Source of the DNA: Clostridiaceae bacterium
GTDB taxonomy: Bacteria > Bacillota > Clostridia > Oscillospirales > Acutalibacteraceae
Direction: 5' to 3'
DNA length: 14,703 nucleotides
Assembly: GCA_016297555.1 (NCBI GenBank)
Contig: JAEDGK010000048.1
Span: 1 to 14,703 of the forward strand
Shown: positions 1 through 6,663 of the stretch, one piece after another
How the letters are laid out: every line of letters starts with the position of its first letter
How positions within the stretch are numbered: the first letter of the stretch is position 1
Notes under the pieces: model-generated
Seen by the model: only the letters and a program-made list of their open reading frames with translations
Databases searched by the model: none
Told to the model about the DNA's origin: nothing
Program-made: the position numbers and the translations under genes

Positions 1-1290
1 AACGCTATCTGGGAACCCATTCCCACCTTTGTACTCACCTTGGATGCAGGCGAAGGTCTGTTTGCAAACGGCGATAACTCAATCGAGTTTGAATATCCCG
101 AGGGAACCGATATTTCCGGCGTTGAAGAACCCACCAGAGAAGGCTATGAATTTGACGGTTGGAACAATATGCCCGAGGACAGCAAAATGCCCGCAGAGGA
201 TCTTACTCTTGAAGCAAAGTGGGCTCGCGTAAAGCATAAGATTACCTATAAGCTTCCCGACGGCACGGTTTACGATGAATACAGCGTTGAAGAAGAAGCA
301 GCAATTCCCGCTCCCGCAGAAGACCCCGAAATCGAAGGCTACACCTTCGTTAAGTGGGCTGTTAATGAGGACGGCACAGAGCCTGTTCCCGAAGTAATGG
401 GCACAAGCGATATCGTTGCAACAGCATTCTTCTCAATCAACAGCTATAAAGTAACCTATATGAACAAGGGCGAGGTTTATCAGGAATATGAGGATGTCGT
501 ATACGGCTCCGAGGTTCCCGTACCCGCAGATCCCGAATCCGCAGATCCTGAGTTAGAGGTATTTGCAGGATGGCAGCCCAAGGTTCCCGCAACAATGCCC
601 GCTCGTGACCTTGTATTCGAGGCAGAGTGGAAAGCACCCAGAGATTATTCGGTAACTTACCTTCTTGATGACGGCAAGACCTATGAACAGTACACGGGTC
701 TTATGCCCGGCGACAGCGTTCCCGTTCCTCCCGAGGATCCCGAGAAATTCGGCTATAAGTTCGTAGGTTGGGAGCCCGAAGTTCCCGCCACAATGCCCGC
801 AGAGGATCTTGTATTCACCGCTCAGTGGGAGATTGACAAGGAGTTCGTAGCCATTGTAGTCGGCGGAACAGTTGTTGCAGGCGGCGCTATCGCGGCTATC
901 GTAGGCGCTTCAAATGCAGCTCTCATTACGGGCGTTTCAATAGTCGGCGGCGTACTCGTTATCGGCGGCATTGCAGCTCTTGTTAAGCATACCCACACCG
1001 TAACCTATATGGTTGACGGCGAGGTTTATAAGACCTACAAGGTTCTTGAAGGCACAAAGATTCCCGTTCCCGCTGATCCTGAAAAGGACGGCGCAGAGTT
1101 CACAGGCTGGAATCCCGAAGTTCCCGAGAAGATGGGCTCAGAGGATCTTGTCTTTGAAGCAACATGGGATAATGTCGATGTTGACATTCCCTCAACAGGT
1201 TCTGCAGCAGCAGGTATAACCGCATTTGCAGTTATCTCAGGCGCAGCGGCAGCGGCATATGTAATCGTTTCAAGAAAGAAAGAAGACTGA
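1..1290 (+). CDS. InlB-repeat cell-surface protein, C-terminal part (5' end outside window)
   Basis: The frame is open from base 1 (reads NAIWEPIPTFVLTLDAGEG), so the gene starts upstream; the TTG at 40 is internal. The protein is built of about five copies of the 60-70 residue Listeria-Bacteroides (InlB B) repeat, with the pattern VTY-x-DG, VPVP-x-DP, F-x-GW, P-MPA-x-DL-x-F-A-x-W. Between repeats 4 and 5 is a glycine-rich hydrophobic stretch of about 50 residues (841-990). After repeat 5 comes DIPSTGS (IPSTG at 1186-1200), a hydrophobic helix and the charged tail SRKKED, which together resemble a variant LPXTG sorting signal. The family is known for secreted, wall-anchored adhesin or internalin-like proteins; the ligand cannot be told from this fragment. 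Codons are strongly biased (CCC, GAG, CTT), which suggests good expression. A terminator follows 40 bases after the stop. The repeat family is certain; sortase anchoring is inferred. Confidence 0.9.
   Translation, partial: NAIWEPIPTFVLTLDAGEGLFANGDNSIEFEYPEGTDISGVEEPTREGYEFDGWNNMPEDSKMPAEDLTLEAKWARVKHKITYKLPDGTVYDEYSVEEEAAIPAPAEDPEIEGYTFVKWAVNEDGTEPVPEVMGTSDIVATAFFSINSYKVTYMNKGEVYQEYEDVVYGSEVPVPADPESADPELEVFAGWQPKVPATMPARDLVFEAEWKAPRDYSVTYLLDDGKTYEQYTGLMPGDSVPVPPEDPEKFGYKFVGWEPEVPATMPAEDLVFTAQWEIDKEFVAIVVGGTVVAGGAIAAIVGASNAALITGVSIVGGVLVIGGIAALVKHTHTVTYMVDGEVYKTYKVLEGTKIPVPADPEKDGAEFTGWNPEVPEKMGSEDLVFEATWDNVDVDIPSTGSAAAGITAFAVISGAAAAAYVIVSRKKED
40..1182 (+). repeat. Five diverged InlB B-type protein repeats encoded in tandem
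   Basis: Unit boundaries read by eye: unit 1 about 40-234, unit 2 at 235-441, unit 3 at 442-642, unit 4 at 643-837, unit 5 at 991-1182. Units 3 and 4 share the PATMPA-x-DLVF-x-A-x-W ending almost exactly. Unit 2 is the most diverged (KWAVNEDG in place of GW, VMGTSDIVATAFF at the end). Units 4 and 5 are separated by the hydrophobic segment at 841-990. The repeats are clear in protein but only loosely conserved in DNA. Confidence 0.85.
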
Positions 1291-1330
1291 TTGCCGACTG
1301 ATCAAGTAACCGAAAACAGCTAAGGCTTTA

Positions 1331-1362
1331 AGAGCCGTCGCATTTTGCGGCGGCTCTTTTTT
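1331..1362 (+). terminator. Rho-independent terminator of the surface-protein gene
   Basis: The arm AGAGCCGTCGCA (1331-1342) pairs with TGCGGCGGCTCT (1346-1357), 12 positions with one G-U pair, around a TTT loop, and runs directly into TTTTTT. It lies 41 bases after the stop codon. Confidence 0.93.
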
Positions 1363-1383
1363 GGCTTCAAACGGCAATAAATC

Positions 1384-1412
1384 TTGAAATCAAAATACAA
1401 GTTTGATATAAT
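1384..1412 (+). promoter_or_regulatory. Sigma-A-type promoter for mltG
   Basis: TTGAAA (1384-1389), a 17-base spacer and a perfect TATAAT (1407-1412). The mltG start lies 31 bases downstream and has an AGGAG Shine-Dalgarno at 1432-1436, six bases before the ATG. Confidence 0.85.
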
Positions 1413-1442
1413 AAATAAAAATATTAAATTCAGGAGATAAAA

Positions 1443-2477
1443 ATGAAAATTATCAGAATTGCCGGAGCTTTGTCGGCAGGGGTGCTTATATTGACTGCGG
1501 CGGCTTGCTCTGAAAAGAAGCCTGATGTTCCGCTTGAAACAGCTTCGCAGAGCGCCGCTGTTACATATGATTTATCACAGGCTGTAAATGCCTTCAATGA
1601 ACAGACGATTACAGCGGAATATTCCGATGGCGAAACCATTTATGCGTCTGCTTCAACGCATCTTTTCCCTTCGGTTTCAGCGGGCAATAAAGAACAGCAG
1701 TCATCGGCTGAAACGCCGAGAGCAACGGAGGGGACAACCGTTAAAGCTGACGCTTCAACCGCCGCACCGACTAAAGAAACGGTCAGAGTTACGGTAAGCG
1801 AGGGAGAAACGCTGACTCAGATATTCAAAAAGCTTGAAGAAAAAGGCGTGGCTTCTTTTGATGAACTGATGACAACGGCGCAGACTTATGATTACAGCTA
1901 CTATCCTCTTGTTGCGAAAATCCCGTCAAATTCCAACCGATGTTTCAGGCTTGAGGGCTATCTTTTCCCCGATACCTATGAATTTTATACAAATCAAAAG
2001 CCGCAGGACGCAATAGGCAAATTTCTCCGTAACGGCAAAGCAAAGATAACGGACTCAATGCTCCAAAAAGCGTCCTCGCTCGGGTATAGCTTTGACGAGG
2101 TTCTGACCGTTGCTTCAATTATCGAAAAAGAAGGCGCAAAATCCTCGGAGGTTGCGAAGATTGCCGCCGTAATTTATAACCGTCTTGAAGCGGGAATGAA
2201 GCTGCAGATGGATTCAACCATTTACTATATTGAGCGCAATGTCAAGCCCTATCTTACGGGCGACATCAACCGCTATAACGGCTATTATAACACCTATAAG
2301 TGTGCCGCTCTGCCTGCGGGTCCGATATCAAATCCCGGATTAAAGACTATAAATGCCGCGCTCAATCCTGCCGATGTTCCATACCTTTATTTTTGCCATG
2401 ACGAAAATGCAAATTATTATTACGCAGAAACCTATGAGGAGCATCAGGAAAACCTGAAGCTTGCAGGTATTGAATAA
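1443..2477 (+). CDS. mltG: Endolytic murein transglycosylase MltG (YceG family)
   Basis: MltG cleaves nascent peptidoglycan glycan strands at the outer face of the membrane and is thought to release them from the synthesis machinery. The 344-residue protein has an N-terminal hydrophobic segment ending TAAAC (Cys22), a weak lipobox that could be a lipid anchor or simply part of a transmembrane helix. A Ser/Thr/Ala-rich linker follows (about 30-110), then the YceG domain (about 113-340). Family motifs are in order: LEGYLFPDTYEF (170-181), ASIIEKE (224-230, with Glu228 matching the catalytic Glu of E. coli MltG), VIYNRL (243-248), LQMDST (254-259), and YNTYKCAALPAGPISNPGL followed by NPADVPYLYF near the end. 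The gene has its own promoter, stands alone and is convergent with htpG. Most clostridial MltGs carry a plain transmembrane anchor, so the Cys is worth noting. Family assignment is firm. Confidence 0.95.
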   Translation: MKIIRIAGALSAGVLILTAAACSEKKPDVPLETASQSAAVTYDLSQAVNAFNEQTITAEYSDGETIYASASTHLFPSVSAGNKEQQSSAETPRATEGTTVKADASTAAPTKETVRVTVSEGETLTQIFKKLEEKGVASFDELMTTAQTYDYSYYPLVAKIPSNSNRCFRLEGYLFPDTYEFYTNQKPQDAIGKFLRNGKAKITDSMLQKASSLGYSFDEVLTVASIIEKEGAKSSEVAKIAAVIYNRLEAGMKLQMDSTIYYIERNVKPYLTGDINRYNGYYNTYKCAALPAGPISNPGLKTINAALNPADVPYLYFCHDENANYYYAETYEEHQENLKLAGIE

Positions 2478-2480
2478 TCG

Positions 2481-2523
2481 AAAAAAAACCGCCCCGAACT
2501 GTTTATTAGCTCGGAGCGGTTCA
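2481..2523. terminator. Shared terminator between convergent mltG and htpG
   Basis: The arm AACCGCCCCGA (2487-2497) pairs with TCGGAGCGGTT (2511-2521), 10 of 11 positions. A run of eight A lies on the left (2481-2488), giving a U8 tail for the minus-strand htpG transcript. On the plus strand the tail TTCATTTAATT is poorer, so the site should stop htpG more efficiently than mltG. Confidence 0.88.
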
Positions 2524-2531
2524 TTTAATTG

Positions 2532-4421
2532 TTAAATTGTCATAAGCTCGCAAACAAGGCGGCTGTGCTCTGCGGGATCGTCAAGCTTACGCCCGCCGAT
2601 GAGGCAAGCCTCGTCATAAAGCAGCTTTGCATATTTGCCGAGAGTATCTTTATCGTCGGAATAGAGCTTTTTCAGCTTTTCCGCAATGGGATGCTCGGCG
2701 TTGATTTCCAAAACGATTTGGGCTTTTACTTTGTTTTCGTCTGCGCCGGGCATAGAATTGAGCGTTTTTTCCATTTCAAGCGAAATGCCGCCCTCGCTGG
2801 TCAGGCAAACGGGATGCTTTTTGAGCTTGCCCGTGAAGCGAACCGAGCTTACGCCGTCACCGATGGCGTTTTTCATTTCTTCAAACATATCCTTTGACTG
2901 CTCGTTTTCGCTTTCAAGCGCCTTTTTCTCTTCCTCGGTGTCAAGGTCAAGCTGTTCGTCGCAGATGTTTATGAACTTCTTGCCGTCGTATTCGCCGAGC
3001 ATTTTAAGCGCGAATTCATCAACATACTCCGTCAGATAAAGAACCTCATATCCCTTTTCCTGAACGGCGTCGCACTGCGGGAGCATTTCGATTTTTTCGG
3101 CGGTTTCGCCGCAGGCATAATAAATTGCATCCTGACCCTCTGCCATTCTCTCAACATATTCCTTGAGGGTGACAAGCTTTTTCTCTTTTGATGAGGTGAA
3201 AAGCAACAGATCCTTCAAATCCTCTTTATGCAGACCGTATTCATTGTAAACGCCGAATTTGAGCTGAATTCCGAAAACCTTGAAGAATTCCTCATAAGCC
3301 TCGCGCTCGTTTTTGAGCATTTTTTCAAGCTCGGAGCGGATTTTCTTTTCAATCGTTTTCGCGATCAGCTTGAGCTGTCTGTCATGCTGGAGCATCTCAC
3401 GCGAAATGTTGAGGGAAAGGTCCTCGCTGTCAACAAGACCCTTGACAAAGCTGAAATAATCGGGCAGCAAATCGCTGCATTTATCCATTATCAGAACGCC
3501 CTTGGAGTAGAGCTGGAGACCTTTTTCATAGTCCTTTGTATAGAAATCAAAGGGCGCGCGCTTCGGAATATACATCAGCGCATGGTAGGTTGCCTGACCC
3601 TCAACGCTGGTGTGAATAACCTTTGCGGGGTCTTCAAAATCATAGAATTTTTCCCTGTAAAACTTGTTGTATTCGTCCTCGGTTATTTCCGAGCGGTTCT
3701 TCTTCCAAAGCGGAATTCTGCTGTTGAGGGTGCGAAGCTCGGTAACATCCTCAAACTTGCCCTCCTCGCCCTCAACGGGCTTGCTCGTTTTGTATTCCAT
3801 CTGAATGGGGTGGCGTATATAGTCGGAATACTTTTTAACAAGCTCGTTTATTCTGTATTGGTCGAGGTATTCGCTGTAATTCTCGTCCTCCGTATCGGGC
3901 TTCAAGTGCATTGTGACTGTTGTGCCGAAGCTGTCTTTTTCGCAGGGAGCTATGGTGTAGCCCTCTGCACCGCTTGACTGCCAACGGAATGCTTCATTGC
4001 TGCCGAAAGCCTTGGTTTCAACCGTTACCTTGTCGCTGACCATAAACGCCGAGTAGAAGCCGACGCCGAACTGACCGATAATGTCAACATTCTCTGCTTT
4101 TTCGTTTTCGTTCTTGAAAGCAAGAGAGCCGCTTTTGGCGATAGTGCCAAGGTTGCTGTCCAGCTCATCCTCGGTCATACCGCAGCCGTTATCGCTTACT
4201 CGGATTGTGCGATTTTCCTTGTCAAGGTCAATGCGGATAACAAAATCATCCGCACCGAGACCGACGGAGGAATCTGTCAGAGAGCGGAAATAGAGCTTGT
4301 CGAGTGCGTCTGATGCGTTTGAAATGATTTCACGCAGAAAGATTTCTTTGTGCGTGTAGATTGAGTTAATCATCATATCCATCAGCTTTTTGGATTCGGA
4401 TTTGAATTGCCTTGTTCTCAT
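2532..4421 (-). CDS. htpG: Molecular chaperone HtpG (Hsp90)
   Basis: This is the bacterial Hsp90, an ATP-dependent dimeric cytosolic chaperone. At 629 residues it matches E. coli and B. subtilis HtpG length. The N-terminal GHKL ATPase motifs are intact: EIISNASDALDK (Glu31, Asn35, Asp38), SDNGCGM (76-81), IGQFGVGFYSAFMV (115-128) and GTTVTMHL. The middle domain carries SLNISREMLQ with the conserved Arg that contacts the ATP gamma-phosphate, and the C-terminal dimerisation domain is complete. The start is supported by AAAGGGG on the minus strand (4428-4434), six bases before the ATG. The gene is monocistronic, convergent with mltG and divergent from a phosphoesterase gene. A CIRCE element and a leader hairpin upstream point to heat-shock control through HrcA. 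Confidence 0.99.
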   Translation of the reverse strand: MRTRQFKSESKKLMDMMINSIYTHKEIFLREIISNASDALDKLYFRSLTDSSVGLGADDFVIRIDLDKENRTIRVSDNGCGMTEDELDSNLGTIAKSGSLAFKNENEKAENVDIIGQFGVGFYSAFMVSDKVTVETKAFGSNEAFRWQSSGAEGYTIAPCEKDSFGTTVTMHLKPDTEDENYSEYLDQYRINELVKKYSDYIRHPIQMEYKTSKPVEGEEGKFEDVTELRTLNSRIPLWKKNRSEITEDEYNKFYREKFYDFEDPAKVIHTSVEGQATYHALMYIPKRAPFDFYTKDYEKGLQLYSKGVLIMDKCSDLLPDYFSFVKGLVDSEDLSLNISREMLQHDRQLKLIAKTIEKKIRSELEKMLKNEREAYEEFFKVFGIQLKFGVYNEYGLHKEDLKDLLLFTSSKEKKLVTLKEYVERMAEGQDAIYYACGETAEKIEMLPQCDAVQEKGYEVLYLTEYVDEFALKMLGEYDGKKFINICDEQLDLDTEEEKKALESENEQSKDMFEEMKNAIGDGVSSVRFTGKLKKHPVCLTSEGGISLEMEKTLNSMPGADENKVKAQIVLEINAEHPIAEKLKKLYSDDKDTLGKYAKLLYDEACLIGGRKLDDPAEHSRLVCELMTI

Positions 4422-4444
4422 TTTAATCCCCTTTACAGTCCTGA

Positions 4445-4465
4445 AAGCGCCGCAAAACGGCGCTT
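4445..4465 (-). other. Perfect hairpin in the htpG 5' leader
   Basis: On the minus strand AAGCGCCG and CGGCGCTT (eight pairs) close a five-base TTTTG loop. It lies between the proposed htpG promoter and the Shine-Dalgarno and ends 23 bases before the ATG. No U-run follows on the minus strand, so it is not an obvious terminator; it could stabilise the mRNA or be a regulatory structure. Confidence 0.6.
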
Positions 4466-4500
4466 CGTAATTTTTACGCTCTTAGTATAGTGCTTTATAT

Positions 4501-4529
4501 GGTATATTCTGTTAAGAATATTTGAACAA
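4501..4529 (-). promoter_or_regulatory. Candidate htpG promoter
   Basis: Read on the minus strand: TTGTTC (4529-4524), a 17-base spacer and TATACC (4506-4501). The match to consensus is moderate. Other A/T-rich hexamers are nearby, so the transcription start is uncertain. Confidence 0.5.
4504..4521. promoter_or_regulatory. Palindrome ATATTCT-GTTA-AGAATAT, possible second operator
   Basis: A perfect 7-4-7 inverted repeat overlapping the spacer and -10 of the candidate htpG promoter. I do not recognise it as a known stress operator; it lacks the direct repeats of a CtsR box. Confidence 0.4.
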
Positions 4530-4539
4530 ACTGTAAAGA

Positions 4540-4566
4540 TTAGCACTCAAAAGCTGCGAGTGCTAA
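4540..4566. promoter_or_regulatory. CIRCE element (HrcA operator)
   Basis: TTAGCACTC (4540-4548), nine bases, GAGTGCTAA (4558-4566): a perfect match to the published CIRCE consensus TTAGCACTC-N9-GAGTGCTAA. HrcA bound here represses until heat or misfolded protein titrates GroEL. The element lies between two divergent genes, 118 bases upstream of the htpG start and 97 bases upstream of the phosphoesterase start. It is 10 bp upstream of the proposed htpG -35. Confidence 0.96.
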
Positions 4567-4598
4567 AAACTTTGGCGGCGGCATATGTAAAATTCTAC

Positions 4599-4627
4599 TT
4601 GAATAATTTTTAATTTTGTATTATTAT
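4599..4627 (+). promoter_or_regulatory. Candidate promoter for the metallophosphoesterase gene
   Basis: TTGAAT (4599-4604), a 17-base spacer and TATTAT (4622-4627), overlapping a perfect TATAAT at 4625-4630 that would need a 20-base spacer. The region is very A/T-rich, so the exact hexamers are tentative. Confidence 0.5.
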
Positions 4628-4663
4628 AATTATTAATTAAATCATTAACTGCGAGGTATGAAA

Positions 4664-6370
4664 ATGAAAAAGCTTTTATGTTTTTTGCTATCGGTTGTTT
4701 TGGTTGCAGGCTCTCTCACGGTCGGCGCGTGTGCGGCGCAGAGCGGCTCTGATTTGAAATTTGCCGTTGCCTCCGATTTGCATTATAACCTCCCCGCAGA
4801 CGAGCTTGAGGGCAATATAGACGATGAAATATATTGGTATGCCAACCGCCGCGCGGCTATGGAAAATGAAAGCAGCTGGATAATTGATGAGTTTCTCAAT
4901 CAATGCGCCGAAAATGACGATTGCGATTTCGTTTTGATTTCGGGCGATCTTGTTGACAGCGGCAGGACTGTTCCGCAGGAGCACTATGATGTTGCGGCAA
5001 AGCTTGCCGAGTTTGAAAAGAAAACGGGCAAGCAGGTCTTTGTAACTGTCGGCAATCACGACGCAGGCGAAGGCTCCGAAACCGATGTTGAGGATTTCAA
5101 GCGCATCTATGCCGATTTCGGCTATGACAAGGCTATTGCCGTTGACGAGGGCACCTGCTCCTATGCGGCTGATTTAAACGATAAATACAGGCTGATTTCT
5201 CTTGACAGCTGCGACCATACCAAATCCACGCAGGACGGTCTGACTGCCGATAAGCTGGATTGGGTTCGCGCTCAGGCAAAGCAAGCGAAAAAGGACGGGA
5301 AATATCCCATTCTTATGATGCACCATAATTTGCTTGACCATATGCCGCTTCAGCGCATATTCAGCAAAAACTTCATTGTACGCTTCCACTACACCACGGC
5401 GGAGCTTTTTGCCGATTGGGGAATAAAGCTCGTTTTGACGGGTCATGAGCATTGCAGCGACGCAACGGCTTACACAAGCGCGGCAGGCAATGTGATTTAC
5501 GATTTTGCCACAACCTCGCTGACTATGTATCCTTTGCAATACAGGCTGTTTAAGCTTACCGATGATAAAATAGCTTATGAGGCGAAAACAGTTGATTTGA
5601 TTGATACAAATTCCCTCACGGCAAGAACGGCGGGATATTCCGAAAATCAGATAAGCCTTATGAACGCAGGGCTTAACGATTATTCAAAGGGTTTCCTGAA
5701 AGCGGGTGTTAAATACCGCCTTGCCCTCTCGCTGAGCATGGAGAAGATGGGCATTGACGAGGGTGCGCCTTATTATGATTTGGTTAATACGGCGGTCGGC
5801 GGACTTCTGAAAATCCTTGAAGAGCCTCTTTACGGCGAAGACAGCATAAGCGAGCTTGCAAAGGAATATAATATCGACATTCCCGCAAGCAGATACAAAA
5901 ACGGCTGGGATGTTGCGACCGAATTGGTTGCCGCTCATTATGCAGGCGGAGAAAGCTTTGAGCTTGAAAGCACGGAGGTAACGATTTTCCTGCGCCTTGT
6001 TGCTCTCATTCTAAGAGACGACCTTGCGGGAGTGGCAGACGAGGTTTTCCTGAAATCCGCGAATGAGCTTCTCAAAAATTTCGGAACGGATTCCGTTGCT
6101 TCCGATTTAACAAAGCTCGGAGCAAGAATTTTCGGCGCGGTCAAGCCCGCCGAGTACTTCCTGCTGGCATTGGTTTCTCCCGTTATCTATAATTTTGCCG
6201 TTGACAGCGACGGCGTTGACGATAATCGCGGAACGCTTCCCGGCTACGGAACGGCCGGCTTGCAGAACAATTCTTATAATGTAATCGAAAACATCCACGG
6301 AATTCTCAACAACGCCATGAAATACATATCAATGTTTTTGAGTATTATAATAAGAATAATATATAAATAA
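4664..6370 (+). CDS. Secreted calcineurin-like metallophosphoesterase
   Basis: An exported hydrolase of phosphate esters with a dinuclear metal centre; the substrate is unknown. I chose the ATG at 4664 over 4658 because GCGAGG (4651-4656) is seven bases from the former and one base from the latter. From that start (568 residues) there is a signal peptide (about 1-25) in which VGAC could be a lipobox and ACA-AQ an ordinary cleavage site. The five Metallophos motifs follow: SDLH (Asp38, His40), GDLVD (Asp95), GNHD (Asn131, His132), MMHHN (His220-221) and GHEH (His261, His263). Residues from about 300 onward form a long C-terminal region I do not recognise, ending in a hydrophobic stretch (YISMFLSIIIRIIYK) that may hold the protein at the membrane. 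The gene is monocistronic and divergent from htpG across a CIRCE element. Candidate roles are phosphate scavenging or phosphodiesterase activity outside the cell. Confidence 0.92.
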   Translation: MKKLLCFLLSVVLVAGSLTVGACAAQSGSDLKFAVASDLHYNLPADELEGNIDDEIYWYANRRAAMENESSWIIDEFLNQCAENDDCDFVLISGDLVDSGRTVPQEHYDVAAKLAEFEKKTGKQVFVTVGNHDAGEGSETDVEDFKRIYADFGYDKAIAVDEGTCSYAADLNDKYRLISLDSCDHTKSTQDGLTADKLDWVRAQAKQAKKDGKYPILMMHHNLLDHMPLQRIFSKNFIVRFHYTTAELFADWGIKLVLTGHEHCSDATAYTSAAGNVIYDFATTSLTMYPLQYRLFKLTDDKIAYEAKTVDLIDTNSLTARTAGYSENQISLMNAGLNDYSKGFLKAGVKYRLALSLSMEKMGIDEGAPYYDLVNTAVGGLLKILEEPLYGEDSISELAKEYNIDIPASRYKNGWDVATELVAAHYAGGESFELESTEVTIFLRLVALILRDDLAGVADEVFLKSANELLKNFGTDSVASDLTKLGARIFGAVKPAEYFLLALVSPVIYNFAVDSDGVDDNRGTLPGYGTAGLQNNSYNVIENIHGILNNAMKYISMFLSIIIRIIYK

Positions 6371-6380
6371 TATTATAAAG

Positions 6381-6430
6381 AACGCCGCTCGGCTTTTGAA
6401 AAACGGTTTTTTCAAGGCTCGGGCGGCGTG
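6381..6430 (+). terminator. Long hairpin after the phosphoesterase gene, probable terminator
   Basis: ACGCCGC (6382-6388) pairs with GCGGCGT (6423-6429). An inner arm GCTTTTGAAAAA pairs, with a one-base bulge, with TTTTTTCAAGGC, and TCG/TCG form a small internal loop between the two stems. It lies 11 bases after the stop. There is no U-run after it (GCGAATATAT), so termination efficiency is uncertain and it may instead protect the mRNA 3' end. Confidence 0.6.
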
Positions 6431-6546
6431 CGAATATATGGAAAAACCCCTTTATTTTGCCGAAAAAGGCTGATTTGGGCCGTGAATTTGTTAAAACTGA
6501 TAACAATATGCAGAAAAATCACATCAAAGAATATAAGTTTTGTACA

Positions 6547-6575
6547 TTGACTTTTTGCTCATTCACAATTAAACT
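6547..6575 (+). promoter_or_regulatory. Candidate promoter of the liv leader transcript
   Basis: TTGACT (6547-6552), a 17-base spacer and TAAACT (6570-6575). The start of transcription would fall near 6582, almost on the ATG at 6583, so the short reading frame would be leaderless or nearly so. Confidence 0.6.
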
Positions 6576-6582
6576 TATAGCA

Positions 6583-6663
6583 ATGAGAGAACTTGTGCTA
6601 AGTGTCTTGTATTTGAGAGGAGAGGAGAAGAGCGATGCTTGTTGCTTTTTGTGCAATGAATAA
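6583..6663 (+). CDS. Candidate branched-chain amino acid leader peptide
   Basis: A 26-codon frame beginning MRELVLSVLYLRG and ending CCFLCNE, then TAA. Codons 4-11 are Leu-Val-Leu-Ser-Val-Leu-Tyr-Leu, six branched-chain codons in eight, including CTA and two TTG; I find no CTA in livK by eye. No Shine-Dalgarno precedes the ATG, but the proposed transcription start lies at or just before it, so leaderless translation is conceivable. The 3' half overlaps the left strand of a long RNA helix, as expected of an attenuator in which a stalled ribosome changes the fold. The same frame stays open upstream to 6457, so it is not sharply defined. Supporting context: the next genes import branched-chain amino acids. 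This is a hypothesis, not an established family. Confidence 0.4.
   Translation: MRELVLSVLYLRGEEKSDACCFLCNE

Noticed and set aside
3228..3977. 249-residue reading frame antisense to htpG
   Set aside because: It is a shadow of the highly conserved htpG coding sequence, without a ribosome binding site or recognisable motifs.
4504..4566. CtsR operator near htpG
   Set aside because: CtsR boxes are direct heptad repeats (AGTCAAA-type); only CIRCE and an unrelated palindrome are present.
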